Both the position numbers and the translations under genes were made by a program. A DNA stretch of 64,000 nucleotides from Morella rubra (lineage: Eukaryota > Streptophyta > Magnoliopsida > Fagales > Myricaceae): positions 24,754,571-24,818,570 of the forward strand of contig CM025855.1 in the NCBI GenBank assembly GCA_003952965.2, in the 5' to 3' direction. Shown here piece after piece: positions 1 through 13,000 of this stretch. Position 1 is the stretch's first letter. The number at the start of each line of letters is the position of its first letter. The notes under the pieces are model-generated. The model saw nothing but the letters and a program-made list of their open reading frames with translations. It had not been told where the DNA came from and searched no databases.

Positions 1-353
1 GAATCCAGAGCATTTTGAACATTTCAAGCTTAAAAGAAATGTATCTTTCCAATTATTAGAAAGTTAATAAACTTCGAAGTATAAAATGTAAAATTTCTTA
101 TTTTCTTATATTTGCATGCAGATTTTTTTTCCCTTTTGTTGACGAGGATTCCATCATAACTTTGACCACAATTGAGTTTGTTCCTTATGTGACCCATTCT
201 CCACGTGGTCTATTTGGGCTAAAGTCTTAACTATTCACATCCGGACAGGCACAAGAGATATATATTAATTTCGGCCAAGAGACCATTGACTTTTGGAGTA
301 GGCTTTATAGATTAGTATGTTCATATGTATATTCTTGTCCCTCTCGTTTATAA

Positions 354-534
354 GGTAGCGTTGTTTGTCGAAATTTTAGAAAATATTTTTAAAATTTTAA
401 AAATTTTTAAATATTAAGATTTATTAGAATTTGTCAAATTTTTAGAATATGTGTATAAATATTAAAAATTTTAAAATGTGTTTAGCTTGTTCGAAATTTT
501 AAGACCCCTAAATATTGTGCAAATGAACACTACC
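354..534. mobile_element. MITE-like element, copy 1
   Basis: A 181-bp AT-rich non-coding element with imperfect terminal inverted repeats: it begins GGTAGCGTTGTTTGTC and its other end, read on the opposite strand, begins GGTAGTGTTCATTTGC. The interior is made of repeated AAATTTTTAAAA-type blocks. A related copy of similar length lies at about 26094-26272. No convincing target-site duplication was found, so the superfamily is not assigned. Confidence 0.5.
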
Positions 535-1277
535 AAATCCCAATGCCTAGGCATGGATAATTTCACTATTTTTATTCGGGCCGTATAGCTTTCAATTATT
601 CACTTACCTTTGTCATTTTTTAATTACAAATTCATTCATGGCTCAATTTTCTATGCTGCAAATTTTTATATTTTATTAACATTAACAATAATATCCAAAA
701 CAAGAAGATAATTTTTCTATTAAATTTTAGAATTTATCCAAAACATTATTATTTTTTAAAAAAAAACTCAATGGTAAAATTTATTCCACTAAATTTGATA
801 ATATCTAAATTAAAAAATTTGGGTCTTCATAAACACAATCTTATCAGAATGTTACATATATTATAAAATACTAACTAATGCTATTGCAATTAACTTTATT
901 TATTTGGAAAACAAGAAAAAAAACATATGAAGCATGCCACCTTGATAAACTCACCTAAAACACAGATAAATTTCAGAAATTAGTGCATATTCATCTACAC
1001 TACTACAACTTTCACTTAAGATATTCGCCTAATAAAAAATTAAACATGTAACTTGTGTACTTAATCCGCACAAGTAGAAGTTCAACCTAATCACTAAGCT
1101 AGGCCCGCCATAGATTATTACAATTAACTTTTGCTTGTCAATATAAATTGAATTTTAATATATATTATGTTTTTATTGGACTTGTCCGGTTGTCCGTGCT
1201 TTTTATCTTCCTCTTCTTTTGATTCTACCAATCAAGTGAAAGTGGGCTTTTGAGACATTGCCGTTAATGGAGTGACA

Positions 1278-1326
1278 CACGTGTCATCCTTTTCGCCTTT
1301 GCAACCTTTTTATGTCAGGTCACGTG
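1278..1326. promoter_or_regulatory. Two distal G-box (CACGTG) elements
   Basis: CACGTG occurs at 1278-1283, inside ACACGTGTC, and again at 1321-1326. The first context matches the ABRE type bound by bZIP factors in ABA responses. The distance of about 1.9 kb to the next start codon makes a role in that gene uncertain. Confidence 0.35.
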
Positions 1327-1798
1327 TCGAATGATTTATGCTGGTTGGAGATGACGCGCTTGGTCTTGTTCTCAATTGGTATGGTCCTCTGCTATTAATG
1401 TTCAAGTGCAATTTCTGTACAATTTTCAATCATTTTGAGAGGAGTTTTGAATAAAATCAAAATAAGTACAACTAAAAAGCAACTACTATTTCGAAGAAAG
1501 TAGCATATCATTACGTATCCTACCTGAGAATTGGATCATAATGCAAACGCATCTTGTTGGATAGCTTTATTATTTCGATTTTTATTTTATTTTACAAAAA
1601 AATTTAATACAAAAGAAAAAATTTGATGTAATTTTTTTTATTAATGAAAAATGATTAAATTTGGTGTGAGGAGGTGTTAGAATTTTGTGTGAAAAATTTT
1701 TAACTTTTTTTTATTTTTGATTATAAAAATTTTAATTTTTTTAAGTTTAAATTTTCTTCTTAACACCAACATCACGTGAGAAAATTTGTTGAGATATG

Positions 1799-1821
1799 TT
1801 ATTATTATTATTATTATTATT
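1799..1821. repeat. ATT trinucleotide microsatellite
   Basis: Seven to eight uninterrupted copies of ATT in intergenic DNA. Confidence 0.9.
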
Positions 1822-2048
1822 AGTAAGAATAGTGTGGCTTTAGTAGAAGAGATGTTTGGAAATTGAAAGTTTTTTAAATTTATTATTTTGAGGATGTGTG
1901 AGTAAAAAAATATGATTAAAAAGAAAATTGTTGAGAGGAGAATTTTTACAGGTCTTAGTAAAAGTTTTTAAAATTTTTGTGTTGTTATTCATAGAATTGA
2001 GAACAATGATTCAATAAAAAATTTTATTTAAAAAATTGAAATATATTT

Positions 2049-2333
2049 GGGGAAAATACACTTTTCACCCATGAACTACCATATATTTTACACTTTGCAC
2101 CCTAAACTACAATTTTGACACATTGACAATTTTTAACACTTTGGACAACCCAATTTTAACACACACCCTACCCAAAAACTTTGGCCCTTTCCAAAAATCG
2201 GTGCCCATATTAACGGAGCAAATGTGTCAATAGTGGGTAGGAGGTGCAGTGTAAAGGGTAGTTAGGGGTGCGTGTCACTGCCGGTGCTAAAAAAAAATGT
2301 GCGGTAGTTTGTGGGTGAAAAGTGTTTTTCCCC
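2049..2333. mobile_element. Mutator-like (MULE) MITE with intact ends
   Basis: A 285-bp element without coding capacity. The left end starts GGGGAAAATACACTTTTCAC; the right end read on the opposite strand starts GGGGAAAAACACTTTTCACC, and the inverted repeats run for about 32 bp. It is flanked on both sides by the same 9-bp sequence aatatattt (2040-2048 and 2334-2342). A 9-bp duplication is characteristic of Mutator-like transposition. Near-identical ends and a perfect duplication suggest a fairly recent insertion moved by a transposase encoded elsewhere. Confidence 0.85.
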
Positions 2334-3050
2334 AATATATTTTTTTATGAAAAAATCACATTTGCATTAAAAAAACGTTTTTAAAATTAAAAAATATATA
2401 TTTTCAAGACCATTAAACAGTGTTTTTTACTAAGCAATAAGAGGGTAAATTGATCCAACTCAAACGGGTTAAAATATTGGGCACAAAGTAATGGGCCGAA
2501 CTCGGAATGAAGGAGAGATCCGTTGAGTCGTATCGTGGACTGGACATAGCATTTATAGCTGGGCTGCAAAGTTAGGACAGTTACAAGTTACAACTGGCTG
2601 CCCAATCTGACTCGAGAAAAAAAAAAAAAGGCTCCAGGGTGGATAATACAAGATGGTAGTTCTTAGAGTGGAATAATAGGAAGTTGTTAATAGGATAATA
2701 AAAATATAATATTATATTTTAATGGAAAAAAATGATAAAAAAAAAGGATAAAATATTATATTATATTTGGACGTTAAAAAAAAAGAAATAAAATAAAGAA
2801 GGGTAAAGGCATGATCAAAATTATCAAATGCCAAGGAAAGGTGAAAATGATTCGTTTGCACTTTTTTTTTTTTACTTTTTTCTCCTTTTTGTTGTTAATT
2901 TCGGTGGGAGCCGTGGGGCAAGGAAAGTCAAGTCAAATAACAAAAGCACGATCGTCGTGGTTATCTCTCCTCACAAAGAAAAGAAAGGTATGTCCGTTGC
3001 GAAATTAACGAACATATACCACGATGTCATCTCGGGCCGTTACTCACTCC

Positions 3051-3098
3051 CACGTGGCTCACCTCTGTTTACCTGTCGTCTCCCTTTGTCTCCACGTG
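3051..3098. promoter_or_regulatory. Two proximal G-boxes upstream of the TOM1-type gene
   Basis: CACGTG at 3051-3056 and 3093-3098, 106-153 bp before the start codon at 3204. This position suits a proximal promoter or 5' leader bound by bZIP or bHLH factors. Binding is inferred only from the motif. Confidence 0.4.
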
Positions 3099-3203
3099 CA
3101 TGTCCAATTCCCTGTTTCTAAACAAGGCAAAAGCTCCTCCTTGAAGAAATCTTCCTGATCTCCTTCTTGGATTCTTTGTTTTTGTTTTTGTTTTGCAGCT
3201 CAA

Positions 3204-6200
3204 ATGGAGTCGACGGTGAGAGCAAAGCTTTTTGTGACTAGAAGGGGGCAGATTCACGCTGGTCTTGGCGTGTTCAGTTGGTGGGATGAGATCGACAAGT
3301 CAGAACAATGGCAGAGGGCAATTTACTATACGTTATGTGCATGCTACGCCTTCATTTCGCTTGTTGCACTGGTACGTGTTCTGCTTTCGGTCCAATGGAA
3401 AATTATGGTTTCGCTTTTGTTCTTTCGCATAATTTTGGGACTCACCCTTGGGCTTAGACGTTCCTGATATAAATTTGGAGTTATCTTGCGGGTTGCATCT
3501 CAATCTTGGGGAGCATTGACAGGTGCTCATGTTGCCATTGTTACAGAACCCTCCTGCCTCCTGGCTCTTGAAAAATTGTTCATGACTCTATTGTTTTTGC
3601 TTTTTTCGTGTGAAAAGTGTGCAAGGAAGAATTGATGCCATTTGTTTCCTTCCTTTTGAAAGTTTGATGCTGTGGCTTCAAAGTCCCCGAATTCTTATTA
3701 GCTTGCTTGTCATATCACCTTAGGATCTTATCGAAATGATCGTAGGCTTGCGTGGGTTGAACATAGCAAAGGTTTATTGGCGAGTGCTGGATTAATATGC
3801 TTCTTGTTTGGCTCCCACTTATGCATAAAACCATTACTTATTTATTGATAAATTTTCCAGTAAAATTTTCCGGTTTCCAGTTATCATCGCCACATCTATT
3901 GTCTTTCGTTATAGGCATGTACAATAGAGTCAGTGTTGTGATCCCATTTCGTTTTTAATTTTCAGGTTCAATTATTGCGCATTCAGTTCAGAGTACCGGA
4001 ATATGGGTGGACAACGCAAAAGATTTTCCACTTGATGAATTTTGTTGTTAACGGATGTAAGAGTCGTTTATCATCTGTCATGGTTCTTGCTGTATCTGTT
4101 CTGTAAACTCGCTAAATTTAAGTCGCATTTTCAGTGAGGGCTGTTCTTTTTGGTCTCTACAAAAGTGTGTCCAGAATCAGGCCGGAGGTATGCTTTTCAT
4201 CCCGAATTCTGGAACTAAAATATAGCTTCATTGCCGAAGAATTATTGCTTGGTTTGACGGTAGAAACCAGTGTAATTGTTTGTATAGATGCCCTACTGAG
4301 GAAAAAGAAAATGAGGCAAACCCTTCTTTATTGAGAATTCATCTTTCATAATGTGGACTCTGAACTTCTCTCTGGCGCACTGTATTATGAGTGTACTCTA
4401 ATATCATCCTGGTACAGGTACTTGAAATGGTGCTCATGGAACTGCCTGGTCTTCTATTTTTTTCCACTTACACGTTACTTGTTTTGTTCTGGGCTGAGAT
4501 ATATTACCAGGTATGTATACCCTTTTGCTGTAGATCATGATAAGACTTGGTGAGTTATGAGTGAGCTATAATTGGTATTTATGGACAAGTTTTGTGATTG
4601 TTAACAGGCAAGAAGCCTGCCGATTGATAAGCTTAGGCTTGCTTATTTTGTAGCAAATGGATTTATGTATACTACACAGGTAAGTTGGAGGGATCAAAAT
4701 ATTTGTCTATTGTAACTTTCCCCTGGATAAAGAAGCCAGATTCATTTATGCTCGTCACACTTGGTCCCGGTTTTTCAGTCATTCTAATGTTACAGGCGTG
4801 CATCTGGATACTTGTAAGATTAAGCCAAAGTCCTGTTTCGGTGCAAGTTGCTAAACTCTTCTTTTCAGGTTAATGTTGCTAAGATCAGTTTTCATAAGCC
4901 AAACTTATCTATTTGTTGGTACTAAAATTCTGCAGTTCAAACACAAAAGTTTTTAGGATGATGCACAACAATGATTTAATTGCCATAAATTATTTGCTCT
5001 GTAGTATGGTCATATATGGACGGCACTGTATAGACACTTTTTTTTTTTTTTTTTTGCAGCTATTTCCTTCACTGTTGCTTTGGGATTTTTGATATATGGT
5101 GGCAGGTAACTGCTTTTTTTCTCAGCACAAAGGCAGTATCCTACTTCCAGATTAAGGTTATGCACTTATTCTTGATTTTTCATGCCTTGTAGGTTATTTG
5201 TCATGCTGAGACGCTTCCCTATCGAGTCGAGAGGTCGTCAAAAAAAGCTACATGAGGTCTGTACATAAGGTGGTTGTTTGAGTTGTTTGTCCTTCCAAGT
5301 ATATTGTGATTATGACCATTCAATTTGGAGTGCACTGCGAAAATTTGTCAAAAAGTATTTGGTGCCTAACTTATTTTACTGGCAGGTTGGTTGTATCACA
5401 GGAATCTGTTGTACTTGCTTCTTGATAAGATGCATTGTGGTGAGTTCCTTTTGATGCTGAAGTTTATGGAAAAAAACCGCTAAAGTTGCGCATTTGTGAC
5501 CACGGCGTCTTTGTTGGTTTGTGTTGCAGCTTGCTATCTCAGCATTTGACAAGGATGCAGATGTTGATGTCCTGAATCATCCCATCCTGAACCTAATATA
5601 TTACATGGCAAGTTTTAGGAGCTTATGTTTATATCCATACAAAAATTAAATGGAGTTATCTGTCCTCCTTGTCTATGCTGCCTGTTCCTCATGTGACCAT
5701 ATTTCACCAATTGCTTGTCTCAACTATTCATGCGTCAGCCCTTTCCTGAGTTTCTGCTAGAGTTTTGTAAGTGGGTTGGATGTTATCTGGCCTTAAGTTA
5801 CATTTTGCTTTCCTGGAGCTCAAAGTTCATGAAAAAAGTATAAATGACTTAGTACCAGCTTTCCTGTTCCTTATCCTCTGCAACAATGGTGGATGTTTTT
5901 TGTTTTGAGCAACCCTGGTGGATGTTTACTTACATTGGAACTTCAATTTTTCTCGTCATTGGACATTCAAATTATGGCATAATTCAAGGAACCTTGAAGA
6001 GAAATTTTGTTAGCTATTATTAAACAACAATTATCTATCATTAAACAAAGATTATAGTACCGTCGATATTTCAAATGCTCTAAACTGACAATTGGCAGAA
6101 TAGCAATTTGTGTGTTCTGTGTAGAGCTGATCGTCTCTTTTCTTCTTCTAGCATGATTACTTTTCTCATCATGTATGCTTTCTGTTTCTTGGCACAGTTG

Positions 6201-6290
6201 GTAGAGATTTTTCCATCTGCTTTAGTGCTCTTCATCCTGCGAAAGTTACCGCCAAGACGCGTATCAGATCAGTATCACCCCATCAATTGA
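3204..6290 (+). CDS. TOM1: TOM1/TOM3-family multipass membrane protein (tobamovirus multiplication protein-like)
   Basis: Eleven exons: 3204-3371, 3966-4056, 4135-4187, 4418-4510, 4608-4679, 4796-4868, 5060-5105, 5193-5256, 5386-5439, 5530-5607 and 6198-6290. All phases agree and give 294 residues, the usual length of the family (about 290-300). The protein has the family hallmarks WWDEI near residue 27, [11 protein letters not shown] in exon 2, WAEIYYQ in exon 4, [10 protein letters not shown] in exon 8, the AFDKD and [11 protein letters not shown] strings in exon 10 and a C-terminal [10 protein letters not shown]. Hydrophobic segments fit about seven membrane spans. Arabidopsis TOM1 and TOM3 sit in the tonoplast and bind the tobamovirus replicase; the normal cell role is poorly defined. 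Intron 10 has a GC donor (TACATG|GCAAGT). The member (TOM1, TOM3 or THH1) is not decided, so the symbol marks the family. It is convergent with the CAMTA gene. Confidence 0.93.
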
Positions 6291-7092
6291 AGCTGCATGT
6301 CTCTTTATTTTACCGGGAAGGATTGGTATTATTTTTCTTTGGAAGGTTCTAGCCTATTCATTTTAACCGGCAACAGTGAGATTAATTTTTTTGGAAGGTT
6401 CTGTGAACGTGTTGAGCAAGCTACTCTTTAGCTTTCCATGCATGCTCTCATCAGAACCTCCGAAACTCGAAAAAAATCATGTAAATCTTGGCTTGTCATT
6501 TTTGGGTTGAATAAAAGGTGCTGCTCATTAATATTTGTTTGTTCGAGTTGCAATGCTTTTCCAGCTAGTCCCGAAGTCGGTTCATTTCAGTAAAGAACTG
6601 TAATTACGTAGAAGGCAATGGCAATATCTGCAAGCTAGGCATCAAATTCATGTAAGCTGTTCCCAATAATTACTCCTGTTTCTCTTGATTGATTCATGGG
6701 GTCAAATTCTCAAAGCCTTGGTTTTCCTTCTGAATTGCAGGAAAGAAAAAAAAAAAAGAGAGAAAATAAACTATGGAAATAGTAACGGTGGGGGACTCTG
6801 AAAAATTAAACTGCTTGTTGTAAATCAATAATGTCTTCTATAAACATACATCCCAAGTATTATTACAACACCAAGTTCCTTTAGAAGACTGAGGAGACAG
6901 AACTACAATCATATCAATAGCTGTGCAAAGAAAAACTTTTCTCGTCAGGGCTATGTAACTGTGAAAAGCGTGCTATAAAAAGACACATGGCATGGCAAAT
7001 ACACTTCATATTTACAGAATGATGACATTGATGCTCCAAGAGAGCCAGGGGATGAGAAGCCGTGTAGAGGTTTACCGGCATGATTGACTAAT
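6291..7092. other. Intergenic stretch between two convergent genes
   Basis: This 0.8 kb lies between the stop codon of the TOM1-type gene (+) and that of the CAMTA gene (-), so it must carry both 3' UTRs and their poly(A) sites. No further exon or repeat was recognised. Confidence 0.75.
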
Positions 7093-10000
7093 TTAATCAG
7101 CCAACAGCATCTCATCATCCAACAGTGCACCGATTTCAATCACATCCTCATCAACATCAGCGGTTTCTTCTGAACTATTCAAAACCATATGGGATGCCTG
7201 GCAAAGTTTACAAAGGATAGAACCACTAGTCAGAATCTAGGACTGTAATGGTACCAATTCATTTGAAGAAATAGGTTGAGTACTTGTCTATTGTGACTCA
7301 ACAGCTTGTAAGAATCTTGAGACAATTCTTCATTATGGTCACAGAATAAAGGCTTCTATCCAAATTAATTACGATTAAAAGGAATGGCAACAGAGTCAAA
7401 AAAAAAAAAAGCCCATGCCAGGTTTACCACAAAGTTTCACTTTACTTACGAGCGACTTGTCTAACGTCCTCTAACGTACAAGCCTCACATATAAGGGCCA
7501 ATGGATACAACACACGAACATATCTGAAATAAACAGGCTCCAGTGGAGAATAAACAGACGCAAACAGGTCTGACATATTAAATCCAAGACCAAAGAGAAC
7601 AAGCTATCCAGTGTGTTGTGGAATGAAAAGTTTTACCCAGTTAAGTCTCTTCCCTGTGTACTGCAACCAAAAATTTGCTAATCAAAGGAAAAATGTTTTC
7701 ATCATTAACAAATAATTACAACCAAAATGGCAAAAGGTGACCTGCGGTATGGCCTTTTTCTGAACCAATGTTATATGAAATAAGCCATTAGCCCAAAAAC
7801 ACAAGCTTAATGTACAAGGAAGTGGCCCAATTATGTATATCAGGCACACCAAACTAACATCCTGCCTCACATGCAAACCACACACTGAGCAGGAACCAAA
7901 TGCAAATCTTGCACGAGCAGAATAGAAGAAATTTGCACAGGGAGCGTCCCAAACCAAAAGGAAAAAAAAAAAAAAAACACAATCCAAGGATTGGGAGCAA
8001 CAAGACAGAGTAAGGACCTTGGACAACAGGTTCCAATATTTACGTTGGATTATTAACCCAAAAATTTAATATATCAAGTACAGAAGCCCAACTAGAACTT
8101 GGACCCATATCAAGGTTCATGCCAAACCAAGATGAGACTTCTTAGCCATGAGTATGACAGGAATGAGTGAACTACAAAGTATGAATCGGCAAACTGACTT
8201 CTTTTATTGTTGCATTCTTTGAGAAAAGAGAGAGAAAAAAAGAACAAATAAAAACATTTACAAAATGAATTTACCTTGGCCTCCCGGAACCCTTCAACAA
8301 CAGTTAGCAGCCGACGGTACTGAGCTCGTGCCTCTGGATACTGTACCATAGACTTCACCCTAGTGAGAGCTTTTTGTAACCTTTCCTCTGTTTGTTTCCT
8401 TCCTTCCTTAAGAAAATCATAAACATCCTCTTTTGAGGGCACACTTGGTGGATCAGGGTCCTTCGGTGCATCTAATCGGAATCCCCGCAAACCAGCCCCT
8501 CTACGTCTCCAGCGTAATATGACCTTCTCCAAAATTCCGACAGACCAGATGATTGTTCTATACTGTTTCCTCACCTGGTGTCCCCTTATATGGGCCTTTA
8601 CATCATACAAACAATAAATCAGCAATAATTCCATAATGAATGGCTCATGTACATAAATTAAAGTACAATCACCAGAATATGAAATTCATGGGAAACAAAA
8701 TTCAAACCTCATCCAAAGATTGAATCACCCAAAACATGTTCTTGAAACTGAAAGAAACTAAAAACTGGGTCCATAATTCTCAAACTTGACCACATGCTCC
8801 ATTCCAACTGTTCGATTTTCGTAATTGGCAATACTGATTGTACCGGTAAAATATCTCTTTGATTAACCAAATGACCCCTTGCAAATTAATCACTTATAAA
8901 GTTACTCTAATATTAGGTCAAGCATCATCCATATTTTGGCGGGTGGGAGAATCAAGAAGTTGACAAGAGAAAAGTAGCAAACCAACCTGAATTTTCACAA
9001 TTCTTTGACGGATTATCAAGAATTGTCTTTTTCCCCTCCAACCACGAAACTTCTTCTGGATTTGTGTTGCAGCAGCCTGGGCTAGCGGATCACTTTGTCC
9101 AGGCTTGTGTGTCTTGGTAGCTACAAGTGAAAGAGCACGTTCATCTGACAATCTACCATTATCATCGGCACGCTCAGTAATACGTCTCCTCTCTAATGAA
9201 CGTATTCTGAACATTTGATGTATACGACTAGCAGCTTGTGTGGCATTACTGACAGCCGTAAGAGAATCTCTCATTGACAGTGCATCCACCACGTCGCCAA
9301 AATTCATGGGTGTTGCTGACCTCTCTGAAACTGTTTGGACGGCTTTTGCTCCAGAAACTTCAACTCTTCCATCTTCCTTTTTATCCTTCACTGTTAGGGA
9401 ATTCAGGTAGCTGGTCAAGGAAGACTCCGCAAGAAAACCAGAGATTCCTTTGTGTCCATTTCCAGAGGCCAGGTCTGCAGGTGTTCTACCCAAAGGAAAT
9501 TCGGGAGATGGATCTGTCAATGCACCAGGAGCAGCACCTAGGGAGACAAGGAATGCTACTGTCTGCTCTCTGAATTTACCAAGGACACAAACATGGACAA
9601 AATGAATCAAATATTAGTTATATCAGACATGATACAGATTGCCACAGCAGCTAATAGAAATTGCACTCAACCTAATCCCAAGTCACACCAATACAATTAA
9701 TTGTGGAAGCTTTGAATCAAATTTGCAATGAATTATACAGAAGCTATCTGCATATGAAAAAGGGATAAGGCCTTTGTGACGATAAATATGGTAAAGGGGA
9801 CATTTTCGTTACTTTTGTGGTTGCACAAGGAGAAAGCAAGAAAGGGAGTGCCTTCAATAGAAATCCTGCATAAGTTCCAATCATCTTAAAAGACTTCTCC
9901 ATCAGTAATGCAGATTATATTTGGGAAAGACTTCATGGAATTAAATTTCTACAGTCCAAATGTGTCAGTGGGGAAGCAGGGGCTCTAACCCAAAAAAATC

Positions 10001-13000
10001 ACAGGTTAAGTTTTGCAACACAGGACAAAACCTAGGTTCAACAGAACTTGGAAAACATACAAGTACAAATCATCAAGTTCAGACAATCTTGCCTGCCACA
10101 AAATGCAGCCCAATGAAGGGCAGTCCACCCATTTATGTCGCGGAAATTGATGCTAACTTTTGCTGTCAGAATTGGTTTTATTGCCCAATCATAACCAAGG
10201 GCAGCTGCTAAGTGTATCACACCTTGCCCCTCATCATCCAATACACTTGGCCCTTTACCATCTTCAGATACTTTACGGAGGAGCCATGAGTACAACTTCT
10301 CTTTCACCAACATTTTAAGGAGATGCTCCTTCTCTTCATGTTGGGTTAAGTCCTTCTGCGAGGTTGACTCTACTACTTCGTAATATTCCTCTTCCTCCTT
10401 TAATGAAATAATCTTACTGATTAAGTCTTGTTTTACAACAGAAACGTGTTGAAAAAAGTCACTTGGAGCATTGCCAGATTTCAAAGACAGTGACCTCTCA
10501 AGTTGCAAATGAAGATGCTTTTCATTTGTAGCACCACTATAGATAACTGCAATGTCTATATCTTTAGTAGAGCCCACTCGATAGTGGAATTCTCGCACTT
10601 CGCTACAAGCCAACCTGTTGGAACAGGTTATATAGAAAGGGACTTGCCCAACAGCATGAGGTGGAGCACAGCAACAAAGAACCCCATTAGCTATAACTTC
10701 AACAGGAACCTCCACTTCCCCAAACATACAACACCAGTTATATTTTGCTACCTCAGGTGGACTCTTCAAAAATGTTCCAGTTATCAGAACCTGTTTTTAT
10801 TACAGAAATTGCGAAGTAGTAAGAAATCGAGCAGTATTTTTTTCTGCCTTTTACAGTACACAGGCTCCCATCAAATCTCGATAGAGATTAAAAAAAATAT
10901 GACACTAGAAAAATTTGGAACTTGTAAAAAGAAGAAACTTTATAACAAAACTGAAAACTTTTGACAAAAAGTCTGAAATCAAAGTACTAGAATTAAGTTG
11001 GAAAATAGCAATTTATTTGACTGGGGAATAAGCAGTTCATATTTGAAGATAGACAAAAGATGCACCAACTACAAAAATGATAAGAAAATAACAATTCATG
11101 ATTGTACGAAATTAATTTCAGACTTAACCAGGCTGATTTGACAATGCATAGTTGATAAAAAAACATATCTATATGTAGCTACATATATATAAAATCCAGG
11201 CAATTAACATCTGAATATATAAGAGCTTCATTGAGTTACATGTGGTGCAACTATAGTTTCATGTAAATACCTCAGTTTCTGAGTCTGTGTAAGCCCACTT
11301 TGGCGAAAAATTTAAAATACTAAAAAGCTGGTGCTGAGAGAGAGAGGGACTCAATGAGGAGTCATCAACTGCATTTCCACATTCATCGGGGTTCCATGAT
11401 ATGCTGGATGAGATCTGCAAATGCAAATCATCTACATCTCCAAGTTCTTTAGTAACCCATCGGGAAAAGCTGTCAACTTTCTTCAAAACTTCTTCTCCAT
11501 CTAATAATGGTTTTTTCAAAGTCAAAGAGGAATAGTTACTATTCCCTTCAATGGGCATATCAGTTTTGTATTTTGATTCCATTGAACACAGAGAGTCAGC
11601 ATGTGTAAGCTGTATTTGAAGCTTGTTCTGCATAGGCTCTTCATTTTGCTGAACGGGATGAGTAGGAAACAGCTCAGGAGCATTTCTCAGGTTTGTATCT
11701 GGATTTCTAGGCTCGAACACCATTGTACCAACACCATATGCAAATTCCAAATTGGATGACTGGTCCATAGGCCATATTGGCAATTCTTCTGAATTATCAC
11801 CAAAAGAGAACTGGATAAAAGGATAGAAGATTAGAACGAGAACATACTTAAATGTACTAAAGAACAATTACAACCGAGGAGGTTCATCACATACATCACG
11901 AATGCAAACTAAATAATGACCACTCACCTCCTCAAAAGACATAAATAAAAAGAAAAAAAATTAAGTGAGCTAGCTGACGCTTTGAGCACTAGGACAATTA
12001 GTATCTAACTAACAGCCTTGGACAACTAGGGTTCCCAAATTGACCAGCCTTTTTCATCCTTTTTATGGATTTGTTGACTTTTAAAAATTTTCTAGTTTTG
12101 TGGAGGCAATTCTTATTTTACATAAATTTGTTTATGAATTTTCTGGTATTGCTAACAAAAGGCTTTAATTTTGCAGGAGTTAAAAACTCAGGTCTGAATG
12201 TCAAAAATTAGAGACTAAATACTTACAATTCAAATGACTTGAAGCACAAAGAGTATCTACTGTCGAGTATATTTCCTTCATTTCAAGTTTTTTGAGTTCT
12301 GGATTTTGTTTGTGGTTTTAACTGGTTAATTAGCTTGAGCTTAGTTGTTTGAGCCCAACAGTCCAAGTCCTACTTGGGTTAGGCCACACATGCATATATA
12401 TGTGGATGCAACTGTTTTCATTGGGAGGAAAAAGCTTTTTGTGCAAATTTCCAGCAACAATTGCTTTGAGAATTTTTTATGCAACCCTATCCAACAGGTG
12501 ATGCCTAAGAAACCTGGGTCTGATACTTAGGAAAACTATGTGCCACTCCTAGATCTATCTTCTTTCTTTGTTATACTGGTCAGCTAATCTTTTCAGCAAT
12601 TTTGTTATAAACTTTCAGCTAAGATTAGATCAGTTTTCATCTCTGATTTTCCTAGAATTCAATCCTAAAGAACTCAAACCACTCTTCCATCAAATAGCAC
12701 CCAAGCAACCCCAAAATACCAACAAAACCTTCTTGGGATACCATTCATAGCCCAGAACAGAAACCCAAAATGTGAGTTTTCCCTTTGTTTTGCATTCAGA
12801 ACAAATCCCTTTCCTTAACTTGATCAAAATCCTTATATTTTTCCACATTTCCCACCATGAAATCCTCAACCAAAACCATCATAAAAACCCTAAACCACTG
12901 CTGCTGTTCACACAGCTTTGTTCCATATCAACTTTGGCATCAAAGCTTCTGTCCTACATCAGTTGGGCATTCACATTATTTCTAACACTATCACATTCTC

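Larger units (their letters stand above)
1..3203. other. Intergenic region upstream of the TOM1-type gene
   Basis: No exon or conserved protein is recognisable here. The stretch is strongly AT-rich with many homopolymer runs. It holds two MITE-like elements (354-534 and 2049-2333), an ATT trinucleotide repeat near 1799-1821, and four CACGTG G-boxes (1278, 1321, 3051, 3093), two of them within 160 bp of the next start codon. The last 80 bases before that ATG are pyrimidine-rich and end in a good 3' splice-site-like string (TTTTGCAG) just before the ATG, so an upstream untranslated exon is possible. Confidence 0.7.

Noticed and set aside
7682-8036. Open frames on the minus strand between CAMTA2 exons 12 and 13
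   Set aside because: Low-complexity Phe/Cys-rich translations of intron sequence; the CAMTA reading frame passes directly from 8275 to 7197.
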